This document shows, one piece after another, positions 1 to 11,400 of a stretch of DNA of 64,000 nt (positions are counted from its first letter, which is position 1; every line of letters begins with the position of its first letter). The notes beneath the pieces were generated by a model. That model worked only from the letters and a program-made list of their open reading frames with translations, did not search any database and was not told the origin of the DNA. Source of the stretch: Patagioenas fasciata (lineage: Eukaryota > Chordata > Aves > Columbiformes > Columbidae); contig NC_092541.1 of NCBI RefSeq assembly GCF_037038585.1, positions 1,249,445 through 1,313,444 of the forward strand. Direction: 5' to 3'. Both the position numbers and the translations under genes were made by a program.

Positions 1-2392
1 GAGGGCCGGCGCACCAGCGGGCTGCGGTTGTGGTTCACGCAGACCCCGGTGCAGTTGTAGACGCTGCGGAGGAGCAGCCGCCAAGCGGCGGCCGCCGCGG
101 CGTTCGGGACACCATAGCGGCGCTCGGCGTAGCAGGTCACCCAGCTGGGGAGGTCGAGGGGCTCCTGGCGCCAGCCCAGCTCGTTCATCAGCTCATACAC
201 CATGTCGTTCTGCTCGATGCCCTCGGGCACCAACCCGGTGCCAACCATAGTGGAGTTGGGGAAGCGGCGAGCGGTGAAGGGGCCGCGGTTGATGGCCTCC
301 ACGGTGCCAAAGAGGCCGTGGTTGCCCCCAAAGTTGTGCAGCATGCACCAGATGAAGGGCTGCCCGTAGAAGGACTCTGTCCACTGGTAGACGGGCTTGG
401 ACTCGGCAAAGAGGTCGAGAACGATCATCCTGCCGAGGGGGACGCCGTGCAGCAGGGCTCGCACCTGCGCCGGCTGCCAGAAATCCGGCTGGTGCTGGAA
501 GAGCCAGCCCTGCATCAGCCACAGCGCCTTGGGGTCGGCTGGGGACAGAGGTGCATGGGGTGAGGGTCCCCTCTGGGCAGGCAGGTGTCCCACAAGGCCC
601 TGGAGACACCAACCTCCCCTCTTAGAGGGGGTTTTGAGGGTCTGGGACCAGCTGCTGCCCCCCCCGGCCCGCACCGTGCGCTGACCCACCTCCCGTCATC
701 GACCTGAAAACAGCGTTGCTGACCCGGGAGAGATAGGCAGGGTCGGAGGAGAGCGGAGTCATCTCGTTGAAGGTGTCGGCGCTGTAGACGTGGTCTGTGC
801 CAAACTCCTTGATCACCTCCTTCAGGAAGAGGGTCCCGATCACCTGGAACATGGGGTCCTCCGGGTCCAGCAGGTACGTACACGAGTAGGTGCAGTTGAA
901 GCGGCTCCAGCCCCCGAGGCGAGTGGCGTTCACACGTGGGAAGACCCTGCGGGACGGCAGAGACGGGGATCAGGAGCAGGACAGCGCTGTCACACCCCTG
1001 CGGGGACAGAGCAGCATCCCGGGGAAGCTGCTGTGGGCACAGGAGGGCCAGGAGGGCTGAGACCCCGGGGAGAAGCTGCAGCCAGGGCTGATCCACCCGT
1101 GGGGTCCGTGAGCACGTGGGGCTGCACCTACCGAAGAACCCCCTGGGGCACGTGGCCCGCGAAGGCCGGCAGCACCGTGATCATCCCCAGCGAGCGCATC
1201 CTCTCCACGATCCGGTACTGGGGGAGACAAGGAGGGAGCGAGCTGGGGGAGAGGATCCCCCACCTCCCCGCAAGGGGCTCATGGGCACCGCCGGAGCCTG
1301 GGGAATGGAACGGCAGCCCCCAAGCTTCCATGAGCACTTTGTCCTGGAGGAGCAGCGCAGGGGCTTGCACAGCTCTGTCCCAAGTGGGTGGGGAGCCCCA
1401 GTGCCCCCGGTACCTGTAGGTAGAGCTGTTTGAGGTGCCAGGCTGGCGGCAGCGGCCCTGCCCAGCCGTGGAGGTTCCCCATGCGGTTCCAGGCCAGGAA
1501 CGCCGGCCCCGTGAAGTACGTGTCGATCTCCGACTGGTTCAGCCCCAGGGACCGGTACACCTGTGTGGGGCGGCGGAGGCTCAGCCAGCCCCATGGCCAC
1601 CACCCCGCTGCCCTGCCCGCTCCCACGGACCCCGATACTCAACCCGCTGCCAGGCCGCCTCCTGCCCCGCGAAAGCCGGTGCCAGGTTGATGCCACTCAG
1701 CGCCATCCAGTCGATCTCCCGCTCCCAGCGCGCCCAGTCCCACCAGACGTAGGAGTAGCTCTGGGTGCAGGCGTTCTGGTAGTAGCGGTACCTGGTGGGG
1801 AGCGGGCGGGAGGCTGCGGGCTGGACCCCCCCGGTTCCCAGCCCCATTCCCATCCCCATTCCCGGCCCGTTCCCGACCCCGTTCCTATTACATAAGGCGC
1901 CTTGTCCTGGGCTAACGAGGCGTGAGCAGTGCCCGGCCCCGCGCCCGGAGCTCAGCCCGCACCCCGGGACGGGGCGGCCCCGGCGGGCCCCCCGCGGCCC
2001 CGTTACCTGCCGGGGGCGGTGACGCGGATCTCGGTCCGCAGCCGCGGCAGCGGGTCGGGCAGGCGGAGCTGCGCACCGGACCAGGAGAGGTGGCAGCCGC
2101 AGAAGTCGCGCAGGTAGCGGTACAGCCCGGCGGCCGCCGCCACCCCGCTGGAGCCCGTCACGGCCACGGCCACGGCGGCACCGGGCGGCGAGAGCAGCCG
2201 GTAGGTGTCGGGCCCGCCCGCCGCCAGCGCCGGCTCCACCGAGAGCTCCACGGCGGCGGCTCGGGGGCCCAGCAAGCGCCGCGCCAGCGCCCGCACCGCC
2301 GCCTCCTGCCGCGCGTCCCCCGCGTCCCCCCGCGGTGCCACCACCACCAGCAGCAGCAGCAGCGACAGCGACATCCCCAGTCCCGCCGCCAT
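1..2392 (-). CDS. NAGLU: alpha-N-acetylglucosaminidase (partial, 3' end beyond window)
   Basis: Lysosomal GH89 exo-glycosidase that removes terminal alpha-linked N-acetylglucosamine during heparan sulfate breakdown. Coding exons on the minus strand: 2392-2007, 1791-1644, 1560-1414, 1217-1132, 946-690 and 538-1. All have GT-AG borders and compatible phases, giving about 520 residues of a family that is about 743 long. The start at 2392 opens a Leu/Val-rich signal peptide ([10 protein letters not shown]) partly encoded by CAG-type repeats. Other landmarks are [25 protein letters not shown], the tandem WHLKQLYLQ and LPAFAGHVP segments, then ADTFNEM and the VPEG motif. Glu317 and Glu447 align with the two catalytic glutamates of human NAGLU (316 and 446). 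The reading frame is intact to the edge, where it reads [10 protein letters not shown]; the missing part is the C-terminal helical domain. It sits downstream of ATP6V0A1 in the same orientation, as in mammals. Confidence 0.96.
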
Positions 2393-2950
2393 CGCCGCTC
2401 CCGGGCCCAGCGCCGCCGCGCTCCGCCAATCGCGGAACGGCCGGGGCGGGACCGGAGGTGGGAGGGGCCGAGCCGGTACCGGGTTCCGCGGTCCGGGCAG
2501 CCGGGACGGACACAAGGGCTGCCGGTGCCCCGGGCGGGGCGGGTGGCGGGACCGGGGCTGCAGCCGGGACCCCCGTGAGGAGCGGGGTCCCGCCGGAGCT
2601 GCGGCTCCGGGGCTCCAGGCTGGTTTTGTAAATCATGTCTTACTTTTTCCACCCACGGGGCGGTCCCGGAGCACCCGCCACCCCGCGGGAACGGCGCTGC
2701 CCGGGCTCCGCGCTCCCGCGATGGGCTGAGACCCGCCCCCGGCGTCCCCAACCGGTACCGGATCCGTCCCTCGGGGGACTCCGGCGGCCCCCGCTGGCCG
2801 GGGCCGCTCCTGCCTGAAGAGGTCGCTGCGAGACCGGGCAGCGGGTCCCCGCCGGCTCCCGGTGCCCGCCCGGCTGTGTCCCCCGGCTCGGCCCGGGGCG
2901 CAGGCAGCACAGGGGCTCAGCGCTTGCTGCGGGTGGGCACAGAGCCCCGG
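2393..2950 (-). promoter_or_regulatory. NAGLU: NAGLU CpG-rich promoter region
   Basis: Very GC- and CpG-rich sequence immediately upstream of the NAGLU start. On the gene's strand an inverted CCAAT box (plus-strand CCAAT at 2426-2430) and a GC box (plus 2443-2450) lie within 60 nt of the ATG. No TATA box is visible. The transcription start cannot be placed from sequence alone. Confidence 0.6.
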
Positions 2951-3990
2951 GGATCCCCGAGGGGAGGCTGCACCCCGGCCTCACTGTGCACCCGTGGCCA
3001 TCGCACCCATTTTGCACCCTCGGGCCCCGGGGTGGGGGCAGCAGGGACGTGCCCAGGGTCTCTGGGCTCCAGGAGGGACAGAGTGTGGCTGCAAGGGATG
3101 GCCTGGCCACCTCCTTTGGTGCAGAAGGGAAATGGGAGCTCAGGGTTTCCCCCCAGCACAAGGGGACTGGGGCTCCTGCTCTGCCAGCCTGCAAGGGCTG
3201 CCCGTGCGGCCCCAGCGCCATGAAACCAGCCAAGCAGAGCCATGGAAACGGGCAGAAATATTGTGATTGCGCACGGGAGTGGTGCAAGAGCGGGGATGGG
3301 TGAAAGGGGAGAGCGGCCCCTGGACACAGCTGGCACAGCAGCAGCGGGGGACCCATCTCCCCACCCGAGGGGTGCGGGAGGACAAGGGGCATCATCCAGC
3401 AGCACAGAGCAGCTCCTCGCCCTCCCAGAGACATCAGGAGACGGGAAACACACTGGGCTGTAACAGCTTCCAAACACAATCGCCAAACCCACACAGAAAC
3501 CTCCCTTCTGCTCCTCCCTTCCGCACATGTGGAAAAGCCTCCTCCGGCAGCTCCGGCCCCGCAGGAAAGGCCTGAGTAAACACAGCCCCACGCGGGACAG
3601 CCCGCGACTGGGGGGCAGGAGCAGAGCAGCAGCCCCAAGCAGGCAGAGCAGCTCCAATCCCCATGGAAGGACACCCACAAGAGCCAGGTTTAATCAAGCT
3701 TAAGTTTTTCTTCCTGCGTAACCGCTGGTTTTGCTCAGTTAATGTGTTTATCTGGGCGTGCGGGAGGCTCCGGGACAAAACGGCCCCTGCTCAGCCCCCG
3801 CCGCCTTCGCTCAGGATGTCAGACCGGGCTCGATAAGCAGTGACATTTCAGCCGGTCTCATGTCACCAACCAGCTCTGCCCACCCCACTGTACCGACCCT
3901 CAAGGTGATGGGAGCCCAGGGCAGAAAAGCTGAAGGTCCCCAGTCCCCCCAGCCCCAGAGCAGCCGGGGGAAGCAGAGAAGAGGCCACAG
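2951..3990. other. intergenic region between NAGLU and ATP6V0A1
   Basis: GC-rich intergenic DNA between the NAGLU promoter and the presumed 3' end of ATP6V0A1. Long open frames exist on both strands but read as Pro/Gly/Ser/Arg-rich translations without family motifs. I see no repeat or gene here. Confidence 0.5.
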
Positions 3991-4008
3991 CGGCTGTAGT
4001 GCAGTTAG

Positions 4009-4014
4009 TTTAAT
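4009..4014 (-). terminator. ATP6V0A1: candidate poly(A) signal of ATP6V0A1
   Basis: Plus-strand TTTAAT is ATTAAA on the gene's strand, about 1.43 kb after the stop codon. I found no canonical AATAAA on the minus strand between the stop and this point. That makes it the best candidate for the end of the 3' UTR, but transcript data are not visible. Confidence 0.4.
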
Positions 4015-4347
4015 TTACACAGTGACCGTCAGCAGCGCATTGCACCCGGGCAGCAGGACTGGGGTCACTGCTCTGCTCGCAAACCGGTTTGGAGTTTGTC
4101 TGTCTTACCATTGTAAACAAACAGCCCATCTACCTGTGAACACAGCCATGACCCAGAGGTGTCCCCGCTGCACATCCATTGCGATGTACAGCGCACACAC
4201 GGCTTCTCACACGATGTGAAACAGCCCCGCGTGGCGTTTCCCCTTCGCTTCCAGGTTACAATGATTCTGGTTATCGTTCTATCTGTCCATACACAAATAG
4301 TCCAGATCCACTGTGACAATGAAACACGACAGTTACACACGGCACTA

Positions 4348-4361
4348 ACACACACACACAC
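4348..4361. repeat. (CA)n microsatellite
   Basis: Seven uninterrupted CA units, read as GT in the presumed ATP6V0A1 3' UTR. Confidence 0.9.
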
Positions 4362-5441
4362 GTCACTGCTCCTACAGCTACAGCGAGGTCAGGAGGCTGA
4401 GAAACTATTCACATCTTGCACAGGAGAAAAAGCAACAGCTACTGGGGGAGAGATCACCAAGACTCCAGTGCCGTGGGATTATCTGTTCTGCCTCGAAGGG
4501 CTCCTTAGACCCCGAGCACACAATTGCCGTGATGTGTCGCTGGTACCTTTGGCTCTGCTTGATGCCGAGTCCACATGGGCTGTGTCTCTGAGTGCTTTGC
4601 AGCCTCAGGGATCCATTTTCAAACATGAAACCCAAGAGGTTCCACTGCCAGGGGTCAGCACCTGAGCCAACAGCTCACACAGCAGCCAAACTGTGTTCTC
4701 ACCGGTGCTCCAGAAACAAGAGGTGGAGGGACCCTGGCTGCTGGGCTTGGGTTTGCCTGGGATACGAGCACGCAGGTGCAGTTACAGGAGCATCTCAGCT
4801 CTATGGAGGAAAGGAACCACCTCCATGGCAAGGACAAGGTGCTTCCCCATCACCAGTGGGCAGAGAATCACCGTGCGATGAGTGAGGCCAAGTCCTGCCC
4901 CTCACAGCGGCTCCTCAAGCCCGGATGGAGTTCAGAAAGCTGAATCTCTGCACAGGATGAGACCTTGGTTTTGCCAGATCAAACCACGGCAGGTGCGGAA
5001 GCCTCGCCCACTGCCCACTGCTCGGAATTTGTTTAACCAGAGGCAGAGATCCACATGGAAAACCTTCTTAAAACATCAATCTCTTCCCAAGCAGCACAGC
5101 CTATTCTCCATGTGCTTGTACAGCCGCTCAGCCACAGCTGCATTCCACGCTGCCCGATAACCCTGCTGGGAATCCACAACACGACAGCTACACCATTACA
5201 CACACAGACACTTCATGCTCGTAGTATCTTCAGTGCTAAACTTACGGGAACGAACAGTTTCTTTGATCCAGTGTCACTCATTACCCGGGAATGCCAAAGC
5301 TCTTGGCTCTGAAACGCCCCGGGAACACTCGAGGGTGCTGCAATAAGTTATTTTCACTATGGGAGGGTTACATGCAACTCGGACACACGGGGAGGGCCTG
5401 GCCGTGAGCCCACGACGCTGAGCGACGCCCGAGCGGGGTCT

Positions 5442-8400
5442 TCAGTCGTCAAACCTCCCCTCACGGATGGTGTCGAAGGAGAAAGGGAGAAACTTGAACC
5501 CAGTGCCAGTGTAGAACTTGTTCTGGAACTCGATCCTGCAAGAGAGGGAAGAGCGATGGTCATTAAAGTGAGCAATTAGCAAGAACTCCATTAACGGTGT
5601 GATTATTGACTACAACGAATTGAAGCGGTATTATAACGTAGCGTATCTTTTGGCACAAAGCCCCTATTCGTGTTTGGTTCTGCAGCAGAGCAGGACTGTC
5701 CCGATACTCCCATCCCCATGGGCAATAAAAGGCCAACGAAAACACAACAAACGCCCCGACCGCAGCAGCACCTCGGAGCCACTATAAGATCTCATTTTCC
5801 TATAGGATCTCATTACCAAAGCTCACACTTTGGTTTGCACGAAGCCCCATGGCGTGACGCTGTGCTCAGAGCTCCTCATCAGTCACTTCTGTTTATTTAC
5901 TTCGATATATTTGCTTGACCCCACATGACAACTTCTGCCTGACCAGAGACGTGCCCGGGCTCTCCAGCCGGGCATTAACCTCGCCTGTTTGCCTGCTTCC
6001 CCTAATAAACCCCGCTTAAAACAAGAACTATGCTGGAGAACGGGCCAACGGGCAGCAAGAGCCAAATAGGGAAGGAAAAGATAATAATCCCATGATTCAC
6101 AGTAAAAACAAGCGCTGAGCCTCGTGAGAAACACTTTCCACTGCGCGATCCAGCGAGAAAGTTAGAAAAGCAGCCACGAAGCGACAGCAAATTGTAGAGC
6201 GATTCAACACAACGCAGGAGAAGCGTTTGTATGAAGCACAAAAAGGCAGACTTGAATTATGATTATTATTTCTTCCCAAATGGGGGATCCCAGCAAACTG
6301 CAGAGCTGCTGGTGTTCAGCTGCCAGATGAAGTGATTTCCCAACAGAGCCAGGAGGGAAACGTCCAAAAAAAGTAATGAAAAACCCCAAACCAAGCCAGC
6401 TTTGTGCTCGGATCTGCTGCCTGTTCACCCAGATCCAGGGTTCCCGCGCAGGAATCCCGGGGTGAGCAGCATTTTCCGCGGGGGAGGTCGCGCTCGGGTT
6501 TTTCAGGAACCCTGATAATCCCCACAAGTATCTGGTGACTGAGGGGCTGTTGTGTAGGGAAACAGGAGGCAGCGGGCTGGGTGTGAGTCACACACAGCCC
6601 CCCGCACATGAAACCCTAACCCTGGTGATGAAGCGTTCCAGCTGGCCTGACATCTAAAAGCTCCTTTTGGACACAACTGGATGCCCAAAACTCAAGGAGA
6701 GGCTGTTAGAAAGGGAACTAGTGAACAGTGTATTTAACCAGATAACCAAGGCTTAAGCATTTTGTGTGGGGTTTTTTTCTGCATTGGAACACCCAGAATC
6801 CAAGGTCCTTATTTTGGTAGGAGACACCACTGTTTCCAACACCACCGTCACGTGCACCAGCTCTATTGCTCAACCTTGCTCCGTGTCCCATCAGCGATCA
6901 AGTTCTGCAGGAGAATTTACTCAACAGTCGGTGCCGCGCTGTAAATAAACAGGCTGGAAAGCGTTCTGGCAGTCAGCACTACAGAAAAACCCACTCTTCA
7001 GCTTTTTTTCGGTATTAATAATTAGTTGAAGCATTCACTGGACTGCACTCAAGTGGGTTTTCCAACCCCACAGGCTGGAAAACGAGGCGGCTCCCGTGGG
7101 AAGCAACCGCAGGGACCCCAACTTCTCTTTACTACAAGTGCAAATTCCTACTGGGTATTTATATTCTTAATGACTTGAGCCAACACACAGGGTTGAGAGA
7201 ACCCCTCACAGTCCCAAAGCCATTGGGGTGTTTGCGTACGGGTTGTTTTATCACTTCTTTTCCCCAAAAAGGGGAGCAGGTTTGCCTTGTAGAGCAGCAG
7301 CGTGTTCCTACGGTCGCGTTAACGCGAGCTCTGCGTCGTCACCTTTACAAAGGAGAACAGAATTGCGGCGAGCGGGTGGGGAGTTGGGCTGCACGGCTCC
7401 CGATGCGCCTCTCAAAACACGGCACGTAGCAGGGCAAAGCGCTTCCCATTCTAAACCAGGCCTAAAACTGCGCCTAAAATACCGCTTCACACAGGAAAAC
7501 AGCTCCGCTGAGACCGCGTCCCTGCGTCAACTCGTGATGTTGAGACCCTGCTGTGAATCCAGTCGCAAACTTCTCCTTTTGGGCAAAAGCTGCTAGAAGA
7601 GCTTTGAAAAAGAGAAGTTGATTTAATCTAAAGGTTCATGTCAAGCTGTGTTACCGAAAAGCAAACAGAAAGGTAAAATAGCTCAGAAAAGCGATGTTAC
7701 GGTGCAAGGATTTAACGGCGCGATGTGGGGTACGGCTCTGACACACACGCCTCTACATTTGGCAGCACTCGGAGTCCTTCCCCCCAAAACCACCCACCTG
7801 CTGAAAGAATGCACCCTTTTGGCAAAAAACAAAGCACAACATGATTCTTCCTCATTGGGACTGAAGGGCAGAGCACATGGAACAATTTGTGCTCTTTTTT
7901 GCCCCCATCAGCAAGACAAATGCTCAATTCCTCCTCCTTTCCAGGAAGGCTGAACCACCCACACCTTCGGGATTCCTTGTAGGTGACTCCCACAGCCAGA
8001 AAATCCCATCTGCTCAGCTTGTTTTTAACGCCCCCCCTAAAAAGGGAACACCTCCCGTTGGAAACATCCTGATTCAGACACAACAAGGAATGTTAGCAGC
8101 ATGTTCTCTGGAAGAACTGCAGGTGCTTTCCTCTCCGCTGTGAGAATCCACCAAACCCCAAAAGAATTCCAGCGGGTTATTTGCAGCCTCAATGAACACC
8201 TTCAACTTGCTTGTCAGGCCCTAAGCTTGAGCAGATTTTCTCTTAGAGAAAGCAGGTTAAACTTTTACAACTTTGGAACATGTATTTAGGGAAAATACGG
8301 CTTCACGAAGAGCTTGGTGCTCTGCACAGCACCAGTGATCCCATTTCAGCCACATGCATCTTCCCTTAATGCATTTCCAGCCGATTCTTTAATCGCCCTT

Positions 8401-11400
8401 TAGAGATCTCTTGGCAAAGTGAAAAGTCACCTCTTAGCCCAACTGCAGCCTCCAGTTCACGTCTGTTCCAGGTGCTCTGAGCCGCATCCACAAGCGTGGT
8501 TTGTGGATGGTATCTCTGGAAAAACGCGCTTTCTTATCTGAGCCCATCCCTTTGGCTAAAAAGTGAGAAAACACGGAGCCTGCCAAGAAGAAAAGGCGCT
8601 CAGAGCTGTTTGTGTGCGGTGTTGGGAAACGCGCCCGCAAAGCTCTGCAAATCCACTAATTCACAAGCAACCGCGGATCAGAAAACCCCACGCACGGAGC
8701 TGTGCTCGTTCTCCGCTCCCCCCGCGCTGCTCGAGGCTTTGCAAGCTCCTTCCTCCCCGCTGATGCAACCGTGTGGCGGTGACGGCGGGACGGGGAAACA
8801 CCCGCCGGCCCAGCAACGAGTTCTCAAGTGGCTGGGTGAAGATTTCTAGGCCGGGCGCCAGGAAAAGCAGCGGCAGAATCCCGCAGCCATTTGCAGCGGC
8901 GCCCCCCCAGCGGCTCCGGGGCACAAGATGGCCACAGTCCTAAAGCCCTTGGAGAAGCTCCGCTCGAGCTCCGAACACCCAGGAACGCGTGGACACTCCA
9001 CTCTGCACCCACAGAGGGCAAAGGGACCAAGTTTTCCTTCCCCAGAAGCGGGGGAGAAGTGAACAAAGTCTGGTTTTATTTCCTTTTTTTAAGGCACTGG
9101 CTTCCTTTTTTCACTTAGAGAGGAATTTTTAAAGAGCACTCACAGCCTTTTCCTCCCATTTACGCAACAAAATACTCCTTGTGAACTTCATGGGACTTCG
9201 CTTCCTTCTCCTCATCTACCAGGAGACAAAATACTTTTAGAGACAGCAGCAACCAGAATGGTCCAGAGGACAGTTAGGCCTGGAGCCGACCTAGTCGGGC
9301 CTGGAGAACCCCAGGTGAGCCAAACCCACTCCCACATCGCTCCTTTGATCCCACCAGAGAATCTGAAGTGGAACAATGAGCTCTCTTCAATATCAGAGGA
9401 AGCTCTTGAACACTTTCCATACTCGGGTGCAGAGAAAGCAATGAGTGCTCCAGTAATTCCTTCTTGTTTGCTGGCTCCCTGCATACACAGGGGCCTCAGG
9501 ATCCCGGGAAAGGGGCCACAAAAGCATCTGCCAATAAGCAAGACCAGCAAGAAATGGATATTACCCCACAACACCCCAAAGGGAAGGGAGGAAAAGCCAC
9601 CCCTGTTCAATGCAAGGTCTTAGGAAGACGAGCAAGACCACACAAAGGAAACTGCACTCATGAAGGAAAACAAACTTTAGAACCAGGTAACAGACCAAAG
9701 GAGAGACCAAACCGTCACAGAATCACAGAACAGTTGGGTTGGAAGGGATGTCCTGCACAGCCTTCCCAGCCCGCTGCTCACAAAGCTTTGGTGCAACTTA
9801 TTCTTAAGTAGAGAGAAGTTTCTCTCCACAATCTTTATGCACTCGATCAGGAGAGAGCGGTGAGTCGCCAGAAGACTGAAATCTGACCCTATTGAAGACA
9901 TTTTGCTGTCAGAGCACATCCGCTGTGGGACTTACAGATGCTCAGAGGTAGATCTGCGGTACTCCCGCACCTCTGAGCATTGCTGACCTTGGCTCAGCAC
10001 CATCCACCACTCTAGTTTTATAGCCTTAGCTTTCCTGTGTAAGGGTCAATACAGTTTTTAGACAGCATTAGCGCATAGCCCGGAGAACATCAATTGTCCT
10101 GCTATGAAGAGCTTTGGAGCTTCTGCACATTGCAATAACTCACCAGTGCAAGCGAAGAGCATGGAGAAAAGCCGACAGCCCCTCCATGACCAGCAGGATC
10201 GCGACCGTCAGGGTAGCGAAAGCAGCAAAGATGAAGAAGAGGCCAAAGCCTCCGCCCAGGCTCCTGACGCTGAGGCCAATGTGGATCACCATGGTCCAGA
10301 GCACCTCCGAGAGCTCTGCCGGGAGAAAAGGGCTCGTTTCAGAACACCCAGCGAGAACGGAGGGTTGCTACGGTTTACTTATAAAGCAAAGACTAAAATA
10401 AAGCCAATTCCCACTATAATGAAACAAGAGGGACAACATCAGGACGCTGCCTCCAACAGGGGAAGTCATTGCTCGGCAGCTCTTTGCTTTATTCAGTGCT
10501 GTGAACTCCATCCCCCCTTTTAGCAGAGCGCTGTGCAAAGAGATGCTGGTGTTTCCAATTAACGAATCCCAGCTAATGCAGACACAGCTCCATCCTTCTC
10601 CAGCAGCGCTTGACAACAGAGCTCCCAGAGGCAACCTGAACTCCTCCTGTTTGCCTGCCCAGGGCCACCAGACACGTGGATATAGTATAATAAGTCTCAA
10701 TATATGTTTGTATTATAGATGTTTTCTATTATATTATTATATATCATAATAAATCTCAAATCCAGGAGGAAAACTCACGGGCGTGGGCCAAGCTGAGAGC
10801 CCAGAGCCTGAGGTAGGACGCGGTGTTGGAGATGCAGCCCAGGCAATACTCGATGGTGTGGATCGCCTGGTACACCACGGTGTCACCAAAGTCAAACTGC
10901 AAAGAGAACAGAGAACGTGAAGAGGGCCACGAGCAGCCCCGGCTGCAAGGGTTGGCTGACGGGGGCAGAACGAGCACACGAGCTGGTGCTAGAACCAAGG
11001 ACATGGCGTTTGGAGTTAAACACCGATGCGGTCTTCTCCTGGCTTGCCACGTTGGTTTTAGAAATGAAATATTCTCTTGTTTTGCTGGGATTGCAGAAGG
11101 GCAGCTCGACCATTAGCGTTTGCACCTTCTAGCCTGTGCAAGTCGAGAGATTTCAAATTCAGCCACGGGCTTTGCCAGGAAAAGACTGCTCAGCAACAAC
11201 GTGGTATCCACATGAGTTCACTGTAAATTGTCTGTACCTCTATGGAAAAGGAGACAGAATTCCAAGGTGATACCGCGTATGTACCTTTGCTACGGGATCG
11301 GCAAGAACATCTTGCACGATGCGAATTTGCCTCCCTTCGAAAGCAAAAACACCGCCCAAAGCAACCCTGGAAAAGCCCCATTTGTGCACCGCTCCCTGGC

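Larger units (their letters stand above)
3995..5441 (-). other. ATP6V0A1: probable ATP6V0A1 3' UTR
   Basis: Sequence between the ATP6V0A1 stop codon and the ATTAAA at 4009-4014, about 1.45 kb, a plausible UTR length. It contains a short CA/GT microsatellite at 4348-4361. No coding sequence is recognised on either strand. Confidence 0.45.

Noticed and set aside
1581-2636. Continuous 351-codon minus-strand frame covering NAGLU exon 2 and upstream sequence
   Set aside because: It reads through the intron between 1792 and 2006 and is in the wrong frame for exon 1; splice sites and homology fix separate exons.
2640-3680. 346-codon minus-strand open frame upstream of NAGLU
   Set aside because: It lies in the NAGLU promoter CpG region; the translation is Gly/Pro/Ser/Arg-rich with no family motif, and other frames here are open too, as expected from high GC.
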